Shown piece after piece: positions 28,576 through 37,687 of a stretch of DNA of 64,000 bases. The position numbers and the translations under genes were made by a program. Location: positions 1-64,000 of the forward strand of contig NCGC01000002.1 in the NCBI GenBank assembly GCA_002281475.1. The letters run 5' to 3'. Each line of letters begins with the position of its first letter. Positions within the stretch are counted from its first letter, which is position 1. The stretch is from Methylophilales bacterium 28-44-11 (GTDB lineage Bacteria; Pseudomonadota; Gammaproteobacteria; Burkholderiales; Methylophilaceae). The notes beneath the pieces were generated by a model. The model did no database searches and was not told the DNA's origin. It worked only from the letters and a program-made list of their open reading frames with translations.

Positions 28576-29879
28576 TATGCGCTCGCCATTAATTCATCAA
28601 ATTTGATTTTTTTGCTCGTTACTTTAGCTTGATTAAGCACCCAGTTCACTACATTTTCTTCGGTTGCAAGTGCTGCTGGCTCATCCAAACGTTTCACATC
28701 ATCATAGTACCAACGCACTAAATCGTCTGGCTTTTCAAAACTTTGTGCAAAGGTATCCACCATGGCACGAATTTGATCCGGCGTTGCTTGTAAATTATTG
28801 GCATTCACTACCTCAGCCAACACCATTCTTAGTGCAGCATTACGTTTTGCTTGCTCTTCAAACATGGTCGGTTCTAATTGAATCGCTTTTGGATCCATCC
28901 CACGTTGTTGCAAGTTTTGCGCTGTCATTTGCATCAATCGATTAATTTCCGAACCAATCACCGCTTTTGGTGCATCTAGCTCAGCTTGTTCCACTAAAGC
29001 ATTAAACACGGCCTCTTTCACGCGTGCTTTCACACGCTTATCTACCTCTTGCTCTAAACTTGCTTTAATTTCAGCTTTCATGGTGTCTACATTACCGTCA
29101 TCTACACCCAAGTTTTTCGCAAATTCCGCATCCACTGGGGGTAACATTGGCTGTGAAACCGTATTAAACGTTACTTGATAGCTGACTGTTTGTCCTGCTA
29201 ATTGCGCAGGATTATGATCAGCAGGATATTGAATTTCAAACGTTTTTGTAGCGCCCGCCTTACCACCTAACAATGCATCATCAAACTCTGACATGCGACC
29301 CGGCTCACCAAGTACCAAATCAATACCATTATCGGCAGTTTTTTCCACTTCTTTACCATCAATAGAAGCAGTCAGTGCGATATTGATACGATCACCCTTT
29401 TTGGCTGCACGCTTGACTGGTTCATAAGTCACACGTTGTTTTACTAACACTTCCAGTGTTTTCTCAACATCCGCCTCTGCAACTTCTAAGCTAGGCTTTT
29501 CGATTTTCACTTTTGATAAGTCTTTGAACTTGATCTCAGGAAACACTTCAAAAGTAGCAATATATTCAAAATCTTGCGCCGCTTCAGCAAACGGTTTGTG
29601 CTCGATATTAGGATAACCTGCAACGCGCAGTTTGTTTTCTTCTACAGCTTCACCAAAACTCGTTTCTACCGCTTTTGAGTAAACTTCATCACGTACTTGA
29701 TCGCCATAATGTTGATTCACAAGACCGATAGGTGCTTTACCAGGCCGAAAACCAGCAAATTTTGCCGTACGTGAAATTTGGCTAAGACGTTGTCTAATTT
29801 GTCCTTCTAGCGGTGCCAAAGGGACTTTAATCGTCATACGACGCTCTAAATTGCTTATTTTTTCAACAGATACTGCCAT
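28575..29879 (-). CDS. tig: Trigger factor
   Basis: Ribosome-bound chaperone with peptidyl-prolyl isomerase activity, 434 residues from the ATG at 29879 ([14 protein letters not shown]). A nine-residue upstream extension is unlikely, since AGGAAATGCAAC gives a good ribosome binding site for this ATG. The ribosome-binding loop GFRPGKAP is near residue 45, the FKBP-type domain about 150-240, and a C-terminal helical domain completes it. It leads the tig-clpP-clpX transcript. Confidence 0.97.
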   Translation of the reverse strand: MAVSVEKISNLERRMTIKVPLAPLEGQIRQRLSQISRTAKFAGFRPGKAPIGLVNQHYGDQVRDEVYSKAVETSFGEAVEENKLRVAGYPNIEHKPFAEAAQDFEYIATFEVFPEIKFKDLSKVKIEKPSLEVAEADVEKTLEVLVKQRVTYEPVKRAAKKGDRINIALTASIDGKEVEKTADNGIDLVLGEPGRMSEFDDALLGGKAGATKTFEIQYPADHNPAQLAGQTVSYQVTFNTVSQPMLPPVDAEFAKNLGVDDGNVDTMKAEIKASLEQEVDKRVKARVKEAVFNALVEQAELDAPKAVIGSEINRLMQMTAQNLQQRGMDPKAIQLEPTMFEEQAKRNAALRMVLAEVVNANNLQATPDQIRAMVDTFAQSFEKPDDLVRWYYDDVKRLDEPAALATEENVVNWVLNQAKVTSKKIKFDELMASA

Positions 29880-30124
29880 GTTGCATTTCCTGTAAAAGTC
29901 GTTCAAACGAACGGTTGGTTATGATGGCACGACTATGTAATCGCACGCGTTAATAAATCGCTTATCACCTTAAGACATGCCTAATTGAGTTTCGTTAACC
30001 TCAAGCAAGTACAAAAAAGCAAAAAAATAGCACTAAAATATATCACAAGTAGCCTATGAAATAAACTCAAGCTTAAAACTTCTTTCGGGCAGGATGCAAT
30101 TCAACCTGCACCTCATCAACGTCA
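29880..30124. other. Intergenic region tig-ridA
   Basis: About 245 bases of AT-rich sequence with no convincing gene. It must carry the tig promoter on the - strand. I found no heat-shock type match here, unlike upstream of lon, and no clean terminator for ridA. Confidence 0.5.
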
Positions 30125-30499
30125 CTATGCAAGATCAACGATAGCTTCGATTTCGACCAGTACATCTCTTGGTAACTTTGCTACCTGCACCGTAGATCGT
30201 GCAGGGGTATGATTACCAAAGGCTTCACCATACACAGTATTCATCGCAGCAAAATCATCTAAATTTTTTAGAAAAACCGTTGTTTTTACCACTTTGTTTA
30301 AATCCGCACCCGCTTGCTGAATGATAGCGGTTAAGTTAGCGAGCACCTGTTTGGTTTGTGCCGTAATGTCGCCCTCTTCAATTGAGCCATCTGGACGCAA
30401 TGCAATCTGCCCAGAGGTATATAACATATGTCCAACAACTACTCCTTGCGCATAGGGTCCAATGGCTGCTGGAGCTTGTGAAGTTTGTATCATTTGCAT
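30125..30499 (-). CDS. ridA: RidA/YjgF family enamine/imine deaminase
   Basis: Trimeric 124-residue enzyme that hydrolyses reactive 2-aminoacrylate-type enamines released by PLP enzymes. Features: AIGPYAQGV near residue 12, LYTSGQIAL near 30, and the active-site Arg and Glu in PARSTVQVAKLPRD and LVEIEAIV near the C-terminus. It is preceded by tRNA-Leu on the same strand. Confidence 0.94.
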   Translation of the reverse strand: MQMIQTSQAPAAIGPYAQGVVVGHMLYTSGQIALRPDGSIEEGDITAQTKQVLANLTAIIQQAGADLNKVVKTTVFLKNLDDFAAMNTVYGEAFGNHTPARSTVQVAKLPRDVLVEIEAIVDLA

Positions 30500-30579
30500 A
30501 GTTTTCCTTTATCTCTGTGTTGTACAGCCCTTATAAGTTCATTCATGAGTCAAGTATTCACTCGCTACTTAACCTATAA

Positions 30580-30607
30580 ATAATAAAGGCTTCTCCTAAG
30601 AGAAGCC
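30580..30607 (-). terminator. Probable terminator after tRNA-Leu
   Basis: An 8 bp stem GGCTTCTC / GAGAAGCC with a 4-base loop lies 12 bases after the tRNA-Leu 3' end on the - strand, followed by TTTATTATTT. The interrupted T tract makes it weaker than the others. Confidence 0.65.
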
Positions 30608-30619
30608 CTATATTATGTG

Positions 30620-30704
30620 TGGTGCGAAAGGAGAGACTCGAACTCTCACGCCTCGCGGCGCTGGAACCTAAATCCAGTGCGTCTACCAATTTCGCCACTT
30701 TCGC
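30620..30704 (-). tRNA. tRNA-Leu (anticodon TAG)
   Basis: 85 nt with a long variable arm and encoded CCA, the class II form. The acceptor GCGAAAG pairs with CTTTCGC, the D-loop is AAATTGGTAGACGC and the anticodon loop ATTTAGGT carries TAG. Confidence 0.97.
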
Positions 30705-30854
30705 ATGCGTTTGTTGTTACACAATCGCTAAAACATAATTGTATCTCAACTTTATATATTCCGAAAACAAATCATCAGGAAAAAAGGAATCATTCAACTG
30801 CGCATTGACAAACTAAGCGTTTAAAATGCACTATGCTATCTTAATTAATAAACG

Positions 30855-30866
30855 TTAACGCGTTAA
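30855..30866. repeat. Perfect 12-base palindrome TTAACGCGTTAA
   Basis: It lies 18 bases upstream of the small gene at 30885, at a position where a repressor or activator could act. A consensus -35 (TTGACA, 30805-30810) lies about 45 bases upstream, but I could not pair it with a good -10. Confidence 0.5.
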
Positions 30867-30884
30867 GAAATCAGAAATACCATT

Positions 30885-31133
30885 ATGCCAAACACCCAAC
30901 AAATCGCTGAAAGCAATATGCTGAGAGCTGAGTTAGAGCTTTTGATGAAAGAGCGTGAGACACTTTTAATTATTGCAGGCGCTGCCGCAGGTTTGATTGC
31001 TGAATTGAATACAGCAGACTTACCAATTCGCACGGTCGAAGCTGCTGACTTGCTTGCTACCACCATTAATAAATTACCTGAAGAGTCTCTTCAAGATGCA
31101 CTGAATGCGGTGCATGCCACTATTGACGATTAA
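30885..31133 (+). CDS. Small helical protein of unknown function
   Basis: An 82-residue protein I do not recognise. It begins with a charged helix (residues 10-27, MLRAELELLMKERETLL), continues with a hydrophobic Ala/Ile-rich stretch (28-42), and ends with an acidic segment with heptad-like Leu/Ala spacing. It may be a cytoplasmic coiled-coil or dimeric protein; the hydrophobic part is short for a membrane span. It sits 23 bases before the RND efflux operon on the same strand and may be its first gene. There is no Cys or His for metal binding. Confidence 0.65.
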   Translation: MPNTQQIAESNMLRAELELLMKERETLLIIAGAAAGLIAELNTADLPIRTVEAADLLATTINKLPEESLQDALNAVHATIDD

Positions 31134-31156
31134 TTATCTTGCGTTTGCTTTAACCC

Positions 31157-32560
31157 ATGCAATCGGTTTTTCGCACTGCTTTATTGGTATGCTTAGTTCC
31201 AAATTTATTGTGGGGTTGCGCAAACATTATGTATGTTGCAAAACCGATTGATGCAGAACAATCCGCTGTCAAACTATCGCAAAAAAGCTTAGATCATCCA
31301 GATTTTAAAGGCTATCTGATTAAAAACGGTTTCAGCGATCGCTCACCCCCGTTTGATGCATGGGATGTTGAATCGATGTACCGTACAGCACTTTTCTATC
31401 ATTCAGATTTGGCTGTAGCCAAAGAAAAGTTGGCGCTTGCAGAATATTCCATCCAAGTTGCAGGTATTAAACCAGCGCTTGGCATAGGTGGAAATATTGG
31501 TCGAAGTGATCGCGCCAATGGTGACATCAATCCAATGTCCTACAGCTTACAAATCGATATTCCTTTTGAAACAACATCAAAGCGCGCGATTAAAGTTGAA
31601 CAAGCGCAACATCTGGCAGAAGTGTCTCGCTTGGATGCTGCAGAAATTGCCTGGCATCTACGTCATCAAATTCAGTTAGATTTAATCAATTATCATGAGC
31701 AACAGCGAAGCTTGCAGTTATTGCAGCGTGAACTCGATACCTATCAACAGTTAATCAGCATGCTAGAAAAACGGGTTGCTCAAGGTATGGGATCGAATAC
31801 TGAACTTTCGCAATACCAATTGATGCGTCAAAAAAGCCAAATTCAATTACGCAATGCCTCCGCTAAAACAGATTATCTAATAGTGAAGTTATCAGGAGAC
31901 GTGGGTTTATCTTTTGCAGAATTTAAACGTATCCCTATCGCCCAAACTTACGCTACCCCTCTAACTGCCAGCGCCACATCACAATCAGATACTTTGCAAT
32001 CTGAAGCGTTAATTCATCGTGTAGATATTCGCCGTTCGTTAGCACGCTATGCGGCGGCGGAATCTAAACTCAAACTTGAAGTGGCTAAGCAAATTCCCGA
32101 TATATCGCTTTCACCAGGCTATGCTTTTGAATTTGGTGACCGTGTGTGGTCTTTAGGGCTAGGTACCTTACTCAACTTGTTGCAACAACAACCTACATTC
32201 ATTCAAGAAGCCGAACAACTAAGAGCGATTGAAGGTGCGCAATTTGAGGCGCTGCAAGCATCTGTGATTGCGCAAACCAATGCCATATTCGCGCAATACA
32301 GTGTTGCCCAATCTACGCACCAAAATGCCAAAGAAATGCTGGCCGCACAGTCTACCCATATTCAAAAAATACAAAAACAATTTGATGCAGGGTTGGCAGA
32401 CCGTGTCGCGCTTACGCAAGCACAATTGACTTTACATTTTGCAGAACAAGATGTGAGTGCTACCGAGTTCGAAATGTTGAGACAATATGCTCAGCTGGAA
32501 AATGTGATACAACGTCCACTCACAGAAGCAGTATCGATGACGCAACTTAACGCACGGTAA
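31157..32560 (+). CDS. Outer membrane efflux protein, TolC/CzcC family lipoprotein
   Basis: Outer-membrane channel of a tripartite RND pump, 467 residues. The lipoprotein signal ends LLWGC (Cys about 21). Two OEP repeats follow: about 75-270 and 285-455, each with long Gln/Ala-rich helices, for example LQLLQRELDTYQQLISMLEK (about 190) and GLADRVALTQAQLTLHFAEQ (about 415). The repeat order and length fit the CzcC-like branch. The adaptor gene starts six bases after the stop. Confidence 0.9.
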   Translation: MQSVFRTALLVCLVPNLLWGCANIMYVAKPIDAEQSAVKLSQKSLDHPDFKGYLIKNGFSDRSPPFDAWDVESMYRTALFYHSDLAVAKEKLALAEYSIQVAGIKPALGIGGNIGRSDRANGDINPMSYSLQIDIPFETTSKRAIKVEQAQHLAEVSRLDAAEIAWHLRHQIQLDLINYHEQQRSLQLLQRELDTYQQLISMLEKRVAQGMGSNTELSQYQLMRQKSQIQLRNASAKTDYLIVKLSGDVGLSFAEFKRIPIAQTYATPLTASATSQSDTLQSEALIHRVDIRRSLARYAAAESKLKLEVAKQIPDISLSPGYAFEFGDRVWSLGLGTLLNLLQQQPTFIQEAEQLRAIEGAQFEALQASVIAQTNAIFAQYSVAQSTHQNAKEMLAAQSTHIQKIQKQFDAGLADRVALTQAQLTLHFAEQDVSATEFEMLRQYAQLENVIQRPLTEAVSMTQLNAR

Positions 32561-32566
32561 CAGTCT

Positions 32567-33631
32567 ATGAATAAAAGAATCACACTGATTATTGGCCTAC
32601 AAGCTCTGATTATTATCACTTTGTTTTGGGTGCTCGTTTTTTACGGAAAAGATGAATACGAAGCCTACCAAAGTGAGCAAGAAGAAGAAATCGAGAGTCC
32701 AAATCGGGTCAGTGAGAAAGATGGTATCAGCATCGTAATGCTTAGCGCTGAAACACAGCGAAACAGTGGCATTACCTCTAGTAAAGTGCAAAAATTCTCT
32801 TATCAAGGCTCCGTCAAAACGTTTGGAAGCGTGGTGTCTATTGATAAGTTAATCGAAGCCAAAACCCAATATGTTGCGCTTGCTACCGAAATGAATATTG
32901 CAAAGAGCAGTTCACAACAACTGCAGTTACAGCTTCAGCGAATGAAAACATTGAATGACGATGATAAAAATGTCTCGGATAGTGCGGTTCAAGAGGCGCA
33001 AGCGCTAGTCAATGCAAATCAAGCGAAAATTCAGGCAATTCAGCAACAACAGTTCAATTTAGCATCTGCCATCGAATTACAATGGGGCGAGGCACTGAGC
33101 CCTTTGATTACTGGTGGCCAACTTGCACCGCATTTAAGTCGGCTGTTTACCCGGCAAAATGTATTGGTGCAAGTCAGCTTGCCGGCAACAGCTAACGCAC
33201 CAGTCATTGGCAACAGTATTCAAATTTCTTCATTAAATGAACGAGCTTCTTCCGTCAAAGCCATTTACATCTCCCCCGCTACCAATGCCGACATGAGTGG
33301 TATAGGTAAAACTTATTATTACAGTGCACCTGCAGAATCATTGCGAGTGGGCATGCGGGTGAATGTCGTTCAAACGAATTCTAGTCAACATGATGTGCAT
33401 GGCGTGTTGATTCCCAGTAGCGCAGTGGTGTGGCATGGTGGCAAACCTTGGGTTTATGTCAAAAAGCAAAATAATCAGTTTGTAAGACAACCAATCTCTA
33501 CTGATACTGAAATTGAAGAAGGATGGTTTAATCAAGAGATTTCAGCTGGCAGTGAAGTCGTCACCAATGGCGCGCAGCTTTTACTGTCTGAAGAGTTTAA
33601 ATATTTAATTAAAAATGAAAACGAGGATTAA
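32567..33631 (+). CDS. RND efflux periplasmic adaptor (membrane fusion protein)
   Basis: Inner-membrane-anchored adaptor of 354 residues. An N-terminal membrane segment (about 6-27) is followed by an acidic linker (DEYEAYQSEQEEEIES), a short coiled-coil hairpin (about 100-175), a beta-barrel domain and a membrane-proximal domain ending GAQLLLSEEFKYL. Unlike CzcB it lacks an obvious His-rich metal-binding N-terminus, although a CusB-like role is still possible. The stop overlaps the ribosome binding region (GAGG) of the small gene that follows. Confidence 0.9.
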   Translation: MNKRITLIIGLQALIIITLFWVLVFYGKDEYEAYQSEQEEEIESPNRVSEKDGISIVMLSAETQRNSGITSSKVQKFSYQGSVKTFGSVVSIDKLIEAKTQYVALATEMNIAKSSSQQLQLQLQRMKTLNDDDKNVSDSAVQEAQALVNANQAKIQAIQQQQFNLASAIELQWGEALSPLITGGQLAPHLSRLFTRQNVLVQVSLPATANAPVIGNSIQISSLNERASSVKAIYISPATNADMSGIGKTYYYSAPAESLRVGMRVNVVQTNSSQHDVHGVLIPSSAVVWHGGKPWVYVKKQNNQFVRQPISTDTEIEEGWFNQEISAGSEVVTNGAQLLLSEEFKYLIKNENED

Positions 33632-33634
33632 TTA

Positions 33635-33784
33635 ATGTATTTAATCTTCGATTCGGCCAAGACAAACTATCTTCGTTTGCATGCTAAAGCTTGTGGCTTT
33701 TACCCGCTTGTATTAAGCCCGTTCGATCCTCAACCACATGAACATCCATCGTCATTGCGTTTGATTGAAAGCATCGCAACATGA
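33635..33784 (+). CDS. 49-residue protein encoded between RND adaptor and pump genes
   Basis: A short open frame of 49 codons starting ATG at 33635, three bases after the adaptor stop. GAGG eight bases upstream is a good ribosome binding site. Its TGA overlaps the pump's first ATG (ATGA at 33781-33784), the same coupling seen at rsgA. The product starts MYLIFDSAKTNYLRL and ends LRLIESIAT; it has one Cys (residue 20), four Phe/Tyr clusters and no membrane segment or signal peptide. I recognise no family. The tight packing is the main argument that it is translated, at least as a coupling device for the pump. Confidence 0.65.
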   Translation: MYLIFDSAKTNYLRLHAKACGFYPLVLSPFDPQPHEHPSSLRLIESIAT

Positions 33785-36700
33785 TGTCATCCATTGTTCG
33801 CTTTTCAATCCGCTTTTATGGCGTGATTATTGGTATTGCTGCGCTGATCGTGTTTTATGGCATGTATAGCCTTACCCGCAGTAATTTAGACGTATTTCCC
33901 GAGTTCTCCCCTACACAAATTATTATTCAAACAGAATCTCCCGGTCTTTCTGCAGAGCTAGTAGAGTCGCTGGTGACGCAGCCGATCGAAACCAGTATTG
34001 CAGGTACTGTCGGGGTCATCAACTTACGTTCACAATCTATCCCAGGATTATCGATTGTCACCGTTATTTTTGATGAAAAAACTGACATTTATCGCAATCG
34101 GCAAGTGGTCGCCGAACGCCTAAGCACTTTGTCCAACCAGATTCCCAAAGGCATCACGCCCAACATCACCCCGCTCACCTCTTCTGCCAGTACAGTTTTA
34201 GGCTTTGGCGTCACCTCTAAGTCATTGAATTTAATGCAGTTACGTACTTTAGTCGATTGGACCATCACGCCACATCTACTGTCGATTCCTGGAGTGGCAG
34301 ATGTCAATGTGTTTGGCGGACAAGTACGGCAGTTTCAAATTCAGATAGACCCAGATAAGTTGGTCCGTTACCAATTAAATATCAATGATGTGGTTTTCGC
34401 CGCCCAAAAAGCGACTGGTGTCAGTGGTGCAGGCTATATACAAAATAGCAACCAACGCATCATTATTAACACCCAAGGGCAAGCCACCGATGTGAACACA
34501 TTATCAAAAGCGACGCTATTGCATAAAAATGGTGTCACGATTCAACTGGGGGATATTGGTCGGGTGGTAGAGGGTGCAGCCCCCTCCATTAGTGCCGCCG
34601 CGATTAATGAAGAAATCGGCATTTATCTCTCAGTTCAAGGCCAATTAGGCGCCAATACCCATGCCGTGACTTTGGCAATAGAGTCTGCACTTCAAGAATT
34701 AAAACCCAACTTAATTGCACAACATGTGACGTTACATGAAGGCTTATTTAGACCCGCTAACTTTATTGAAACGGCCATTGAGGGTGTGCGTACCGACATT
34801 CTCATTGGATCGATTTTAGTCATTTCAATCTTATTTTTATTTTTGTTTAACGCACGTACAGCATTTATTTCTGCTACAGCAATCCCGTTATCGTTATTGA
34901 CCGCAATTGTCGTCATGAGCTATTACAACATCGGGTTAAATATCATGGTATTGGGTGGGCTCGCCATTGCGCTGGGCGAAGTCGTTGATGACGCTATTAT
35001 CGATACTGAAAATATTTTTAGACGGCTTCGAGAAAACCGCAGTTTGGCTCAACCCCTTCCTATCCACCAAGTCGTGTTTCAAGCCTCGATGGAAGTGAGA
35101 AGCTCTGTGGTATATGCCACCATCATTGTCGCATTGGTGTTCATGCCGTTACTCACGCTATCTGGCGTGGCGGGCAAGCTATTTGCGCCGTTAGGGTTTG
35201 CTTACATTGCCGCCATTCTCGCCTCGCTGGTAGTGGCTTTAACGCTCACTCCAGCACTTTGCTACATGATGCTGGGCCATGCTAAACTAGAAACCGAAGA
35301 CTCTCCAATCATCAAATATATTAAACGTCATTATGTGCAGTACTTGTACAAAATAGAAAAGAACTATAAGGCAGTCATTTCTATCAGTTTTATCATGATT
35401 GCCATGGGGTTAGGCGTACTCCCTTTATTTAAAAACCAATTCATCCCAGCCCTGCATGAGGGACATTTCATCATGCACATGACGGCAGTACCAGGCACAT
35501 CTGAAGATGAATCCTTAAGGTTAGGTCAAAAGGTATCCAAGACGATTCGTGAGATCGAAGGCGTAAAGTCAGTGACCCAATGGGTGGGTCGCGCCCAAAA
35601 CGGCGCTGATACATTTGGCACGCATTACAGCGAATTCGAAATTGAAATCGGCACGCTATCAGGTGAAGAACAAACACGCATCTTGGATGAGATCCGCGAA
35701 GCCCTTGCAGGTGATGCTGAGGATGAAGACAAGGATGGTGTGGCCGAAGTTGGTTTTGTGGGTGCTAACTTTGCCATCAATACGTTTCTAACTGAACGTA
35801 TTGAAGAAACCATCTCAGGCTATGCCGCAAGCACCGTCATTAATATTTTCGGCAATGATTTAGATGCCTTAGACCGTGATGCACAAACCATTGCGAGTAT
35901 CGTCAATAGCACTAAAGGAGCCACCGATGTTTTGGTGCAATCGCCACCTGGTACACCACAGGTCGTTATTCGGTTAAGACCAGATCAATTAGCAATATGG
36001 GGTCTGCATCCTACTGATGTGCTGGACACCATACGCGCATCCTATGAAAGCGTTCCCATCTCACAAATCTATATGGGTAGCCGAGTGGTCGGCTTAAGCG
36101 TGTTACTTGATTTAGACGCCCGCGATGATATTGGCGATATTAGTCGCATTCCCATATTTAACCCTGATGGTAAGTTATTGCATTTAAAAGATATTGCTTA
36201 CATCACGCAGGAAAATGGTCGCTCAAAAATATTGCACGCTGGCGCAAAACGTATACAAACAGTCACAGCCAATGTAGAAGATAGAGATCAAGAAAGCTTT
36301 GTGCGTGAGCTAAAAAAACGCATCAAGGAAGAAGTCACGCTGAATAAAGGAAATTACCTTGAATTTACGGGTGAAGCAGAAGCCAATGCACAGTCTAGAG
36401 AAGACCTCATTGTGCACTCTTTATTGGCAGGCGTTGCCATATTCTTAATGCTTTACATTGCCTTTGGCAAACTTCGAAACCTGTTACTAACCTTTGCTAA
36501 CTTACCATTTGCCTTGATTGGTGGCGTGATGGCGGCATTATTTACTGGCGGTTGGATATCATTGGGTTCATTAGTAGGCTTTGTCACATTATTTGGTATT
36601 ACGCTACGCAATTCCATCATGATGGTCTCGCATTTTCAGCATTTGGTGGATGAAGAAAACTGCATATGGAATTTAGAAACGTGTATTCGTGGCGCCACAG

Positions 36701-36912
36701 AACGCCTACCTTCTGTGTTGATGACGGCCTTGGTCACCGCATTAGGCTTACTACCATTAGCAGCAGGGAGCGGTCAACCTGGTCGCGAAATTGAAGGGCC
36801 CATGGCAACCATTATTGTCGGTGGTCTGATCACTTCCACCATCTTGAATTTGCTGATACTACCAACGATTATGTTGCACTTTGGTCGATTTGAAAAAGAC
36901 TTACAGCGCTAA
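33781..36912 (+). CDS. RND efflux pump, inner-membrane subunit (heavy-metal efflux type)
   Basis: Proton-driven trimeric pump of 1043 residues. N-terminal motif DVFPEFSPTQIIIQTESPG near residue 35; twelve membrane segments in two sets (about 15, 335-555, and 880-1035). The TM4 proton-relay region reads ALGEVVDDAIIDTEN (about 400), richer in acidic residues than the AcrB type and closer to the CzcA/CusA class. The substrate (metal ion, detergent or other) cannot be settled. It is the last gene of the operon; no clear terminator follows. Confidence 0.92.
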   Translation: MMSSIVRFSIRFYGVIIGIAALIVFYGMYSLTRSNLDVFPEFSPTQIIIQTESPGLSAELVESLVTQPIETSIAGTVGVINLRSQSIPGLSIVTVIFDEKTDIYRNRQVVAERLSTLSNQIPKGITPNITPLTSSASTVLGFGVTSKSLNLMQLRTLVDWTITPHLLSIPGVADVNVFGGQVRQFQIQIDPDKLVRYQLNINDVVFAAQKATGVSGAGYIQNSNQRIIINTQGQATDVNTLSKATLLHKNGVTIQLGDIGRVVEGAAPSISAAAINEEIGIYLSVQGQLGANTHAVTLAIESALQELKPNLIAQHVTLHEGLFRPANFIETAIEGVRTDILIGSILVISILFLFLFNARTAFISATAIPLSLLTAIVVMSYYNIGLNIMVLGGLAIALGEVVDDAIIDTENIFRRLRENRSLAQPLPIHQVVFQASMEVRSSVVYATIIVALVFMPLLTLSGVAGKLFAPLGFAYIAAILASLVVALTLTPALCYMMLGHAKLETEDSPIIKYIKRHYVQYLYKIEKNYKAVISISFIMIAMGLGVLPLFKNQFIPALHEGHFIMHMTAVPGTSEDESLRLGQKVSKTIREIEGVKSVTQWVGRAQNGADTFGTHYSEFEIEIGTLSGEEQTRILDEIREALAGDAEDEDKDGVAEVGFVGANFAINTFLTERIEETISGYAASTVINIFGNDLDALDRDAQTIASIVNSTKGATDVLVQSPPGTPQVVIRLRPDQLAIWGLHPTDVLDTIRASYESVPISQIYMGSRVVGLSVLLDLDARDDIGDISRIPIFNPDGKLLHLKDIAYITQENGRSKILHAGAKRIQTVTANVEDRDQESFVRELKKRIKEEVTLNKGNYLEFTGEAEANAQSREDLIVHSLLAGVAIFLMLYIAFGKLRNLLLTFANLPFALIGGVMAALFTGGWISLGSLVGFVTLFGITLRNSIMMVSHFQHLVDEENCIWNLETCIRGATERLPSVLMTALVTALGLLPLAAGSGQPGREIEGPMATIIVGGLITSTILNLLILPTIMLHFGRFEKDLQR

Positions 36913-36948
36913 TCATATATTCGCGTAGTTCAGTAGTCTCGATTATCT

Positions 36949-37563
36949 TCATTCAAGAAAATGACCTACTTGCGTTAATGCTGCCTCGTTAAAGCCGTTC
37001 GAAAAGACATGGGAATCGCCTTTATAGACTACCCAAGACTTCACTGCACTGCTTATGTGGAACGAGGAAAAGGCAGGGTCTATTAACTGTTGCGTCATCA
37101 AATCACTCAGCGTTGCATCGTTAGCTGGCCGCTGAGACTTCACTAACAACACATGTTTGGCAGAGATTTTATTGGCTAACCATAACGCCAAACTGTCTGA
37201 TGTGACATCCCAACTAAACGGAATGTCATCACCATCTGTCATCACCATTTGGCTGGGCATCCACACAATACCGCGGTGCTGCCAACTACGTTCAGAAATC
37301 TCTAATTCACTATGTGCTGGAACTAGTTGTGGCATCTGGTCGATCAATAATGTGCCGAACTGATTCATGGCATTGACTGCCAATGTATGCGCGCAACGTT
37401 CACTCATGGGTATTTGAGCGTATAGCGTTCTCACCGTATCAGCAAACACACCTCCGCCAGGTACGATGACGACACGGCCATCACCATATTCAGCTATGCA
37501 AGACAACCACTGTTGCAATTCATCAGTACCGAGAAGACTCCCCCCCAACTTAATTACCCACAA
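36949..37563 (-). CDS. Amino-acid-kinase fold protein, MfnE-like (methanofuran pathway)
   Basis: A 204-residue kinase-fold protein: WVIKLGGSLLG at the N-terminus, VVIVPGGGVFAD near 30, and SWDVTSDSLALWLA near 118. In archaea MfnE phosphorylates aminomethylfuran phosphate during methanofuran synthesis; methylotrophic bacteria carry a homologue among their H4MPT-linked genes. The start appears to be TTG at 37563, five bases after AAGGGA on the - strand. It lies downstream of pabB, MfnF-like and MfnD-like genes on the same strand, which supports this role. Confidence 0.8.
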   Translation of the reverse strand: MWVIKLGGSLLGTDELQQWLSCIAEYGDGRVVIVPGGGVFADTVRTLYAQIPMSERCAHTLAVNAMNQFGTLLIDQMPQLVPAHSELEISERSWQHRGIVWMPSQMVMTDGDDIPFSWDVTSDSLALWLANKISAKHVLLVKSQRPANDATLSDLMTQQLIDPAFSSFHISSAVKSWVVYKGDSHVFSNGFNEAALTQVGHFLE

Positions 37564-37687
37564 ATAGGTCCCTTTCGCTCACATGCATCATTTTTCTTAT
37601 AGACATCATCGCCACCATCAACAATTTTATGCTTCCACATATGCAGAGACAGTCATGGAGGCAAAATATAAAGACTTTTTTAGGCGG

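Noticed and set aside
29899..29912. CGTTC/GAACG hairpin in the tig leader
   Set aside because: Five base pairs without a T tract or overlap with the ribosome site; too weak to call regulatory.
30805..30837. Promoter using TTGACA at 30805
   Set aside because: The nearest acceptable -10 (TATGCT at 30832) is 21 bases away, outside the usual spacing.
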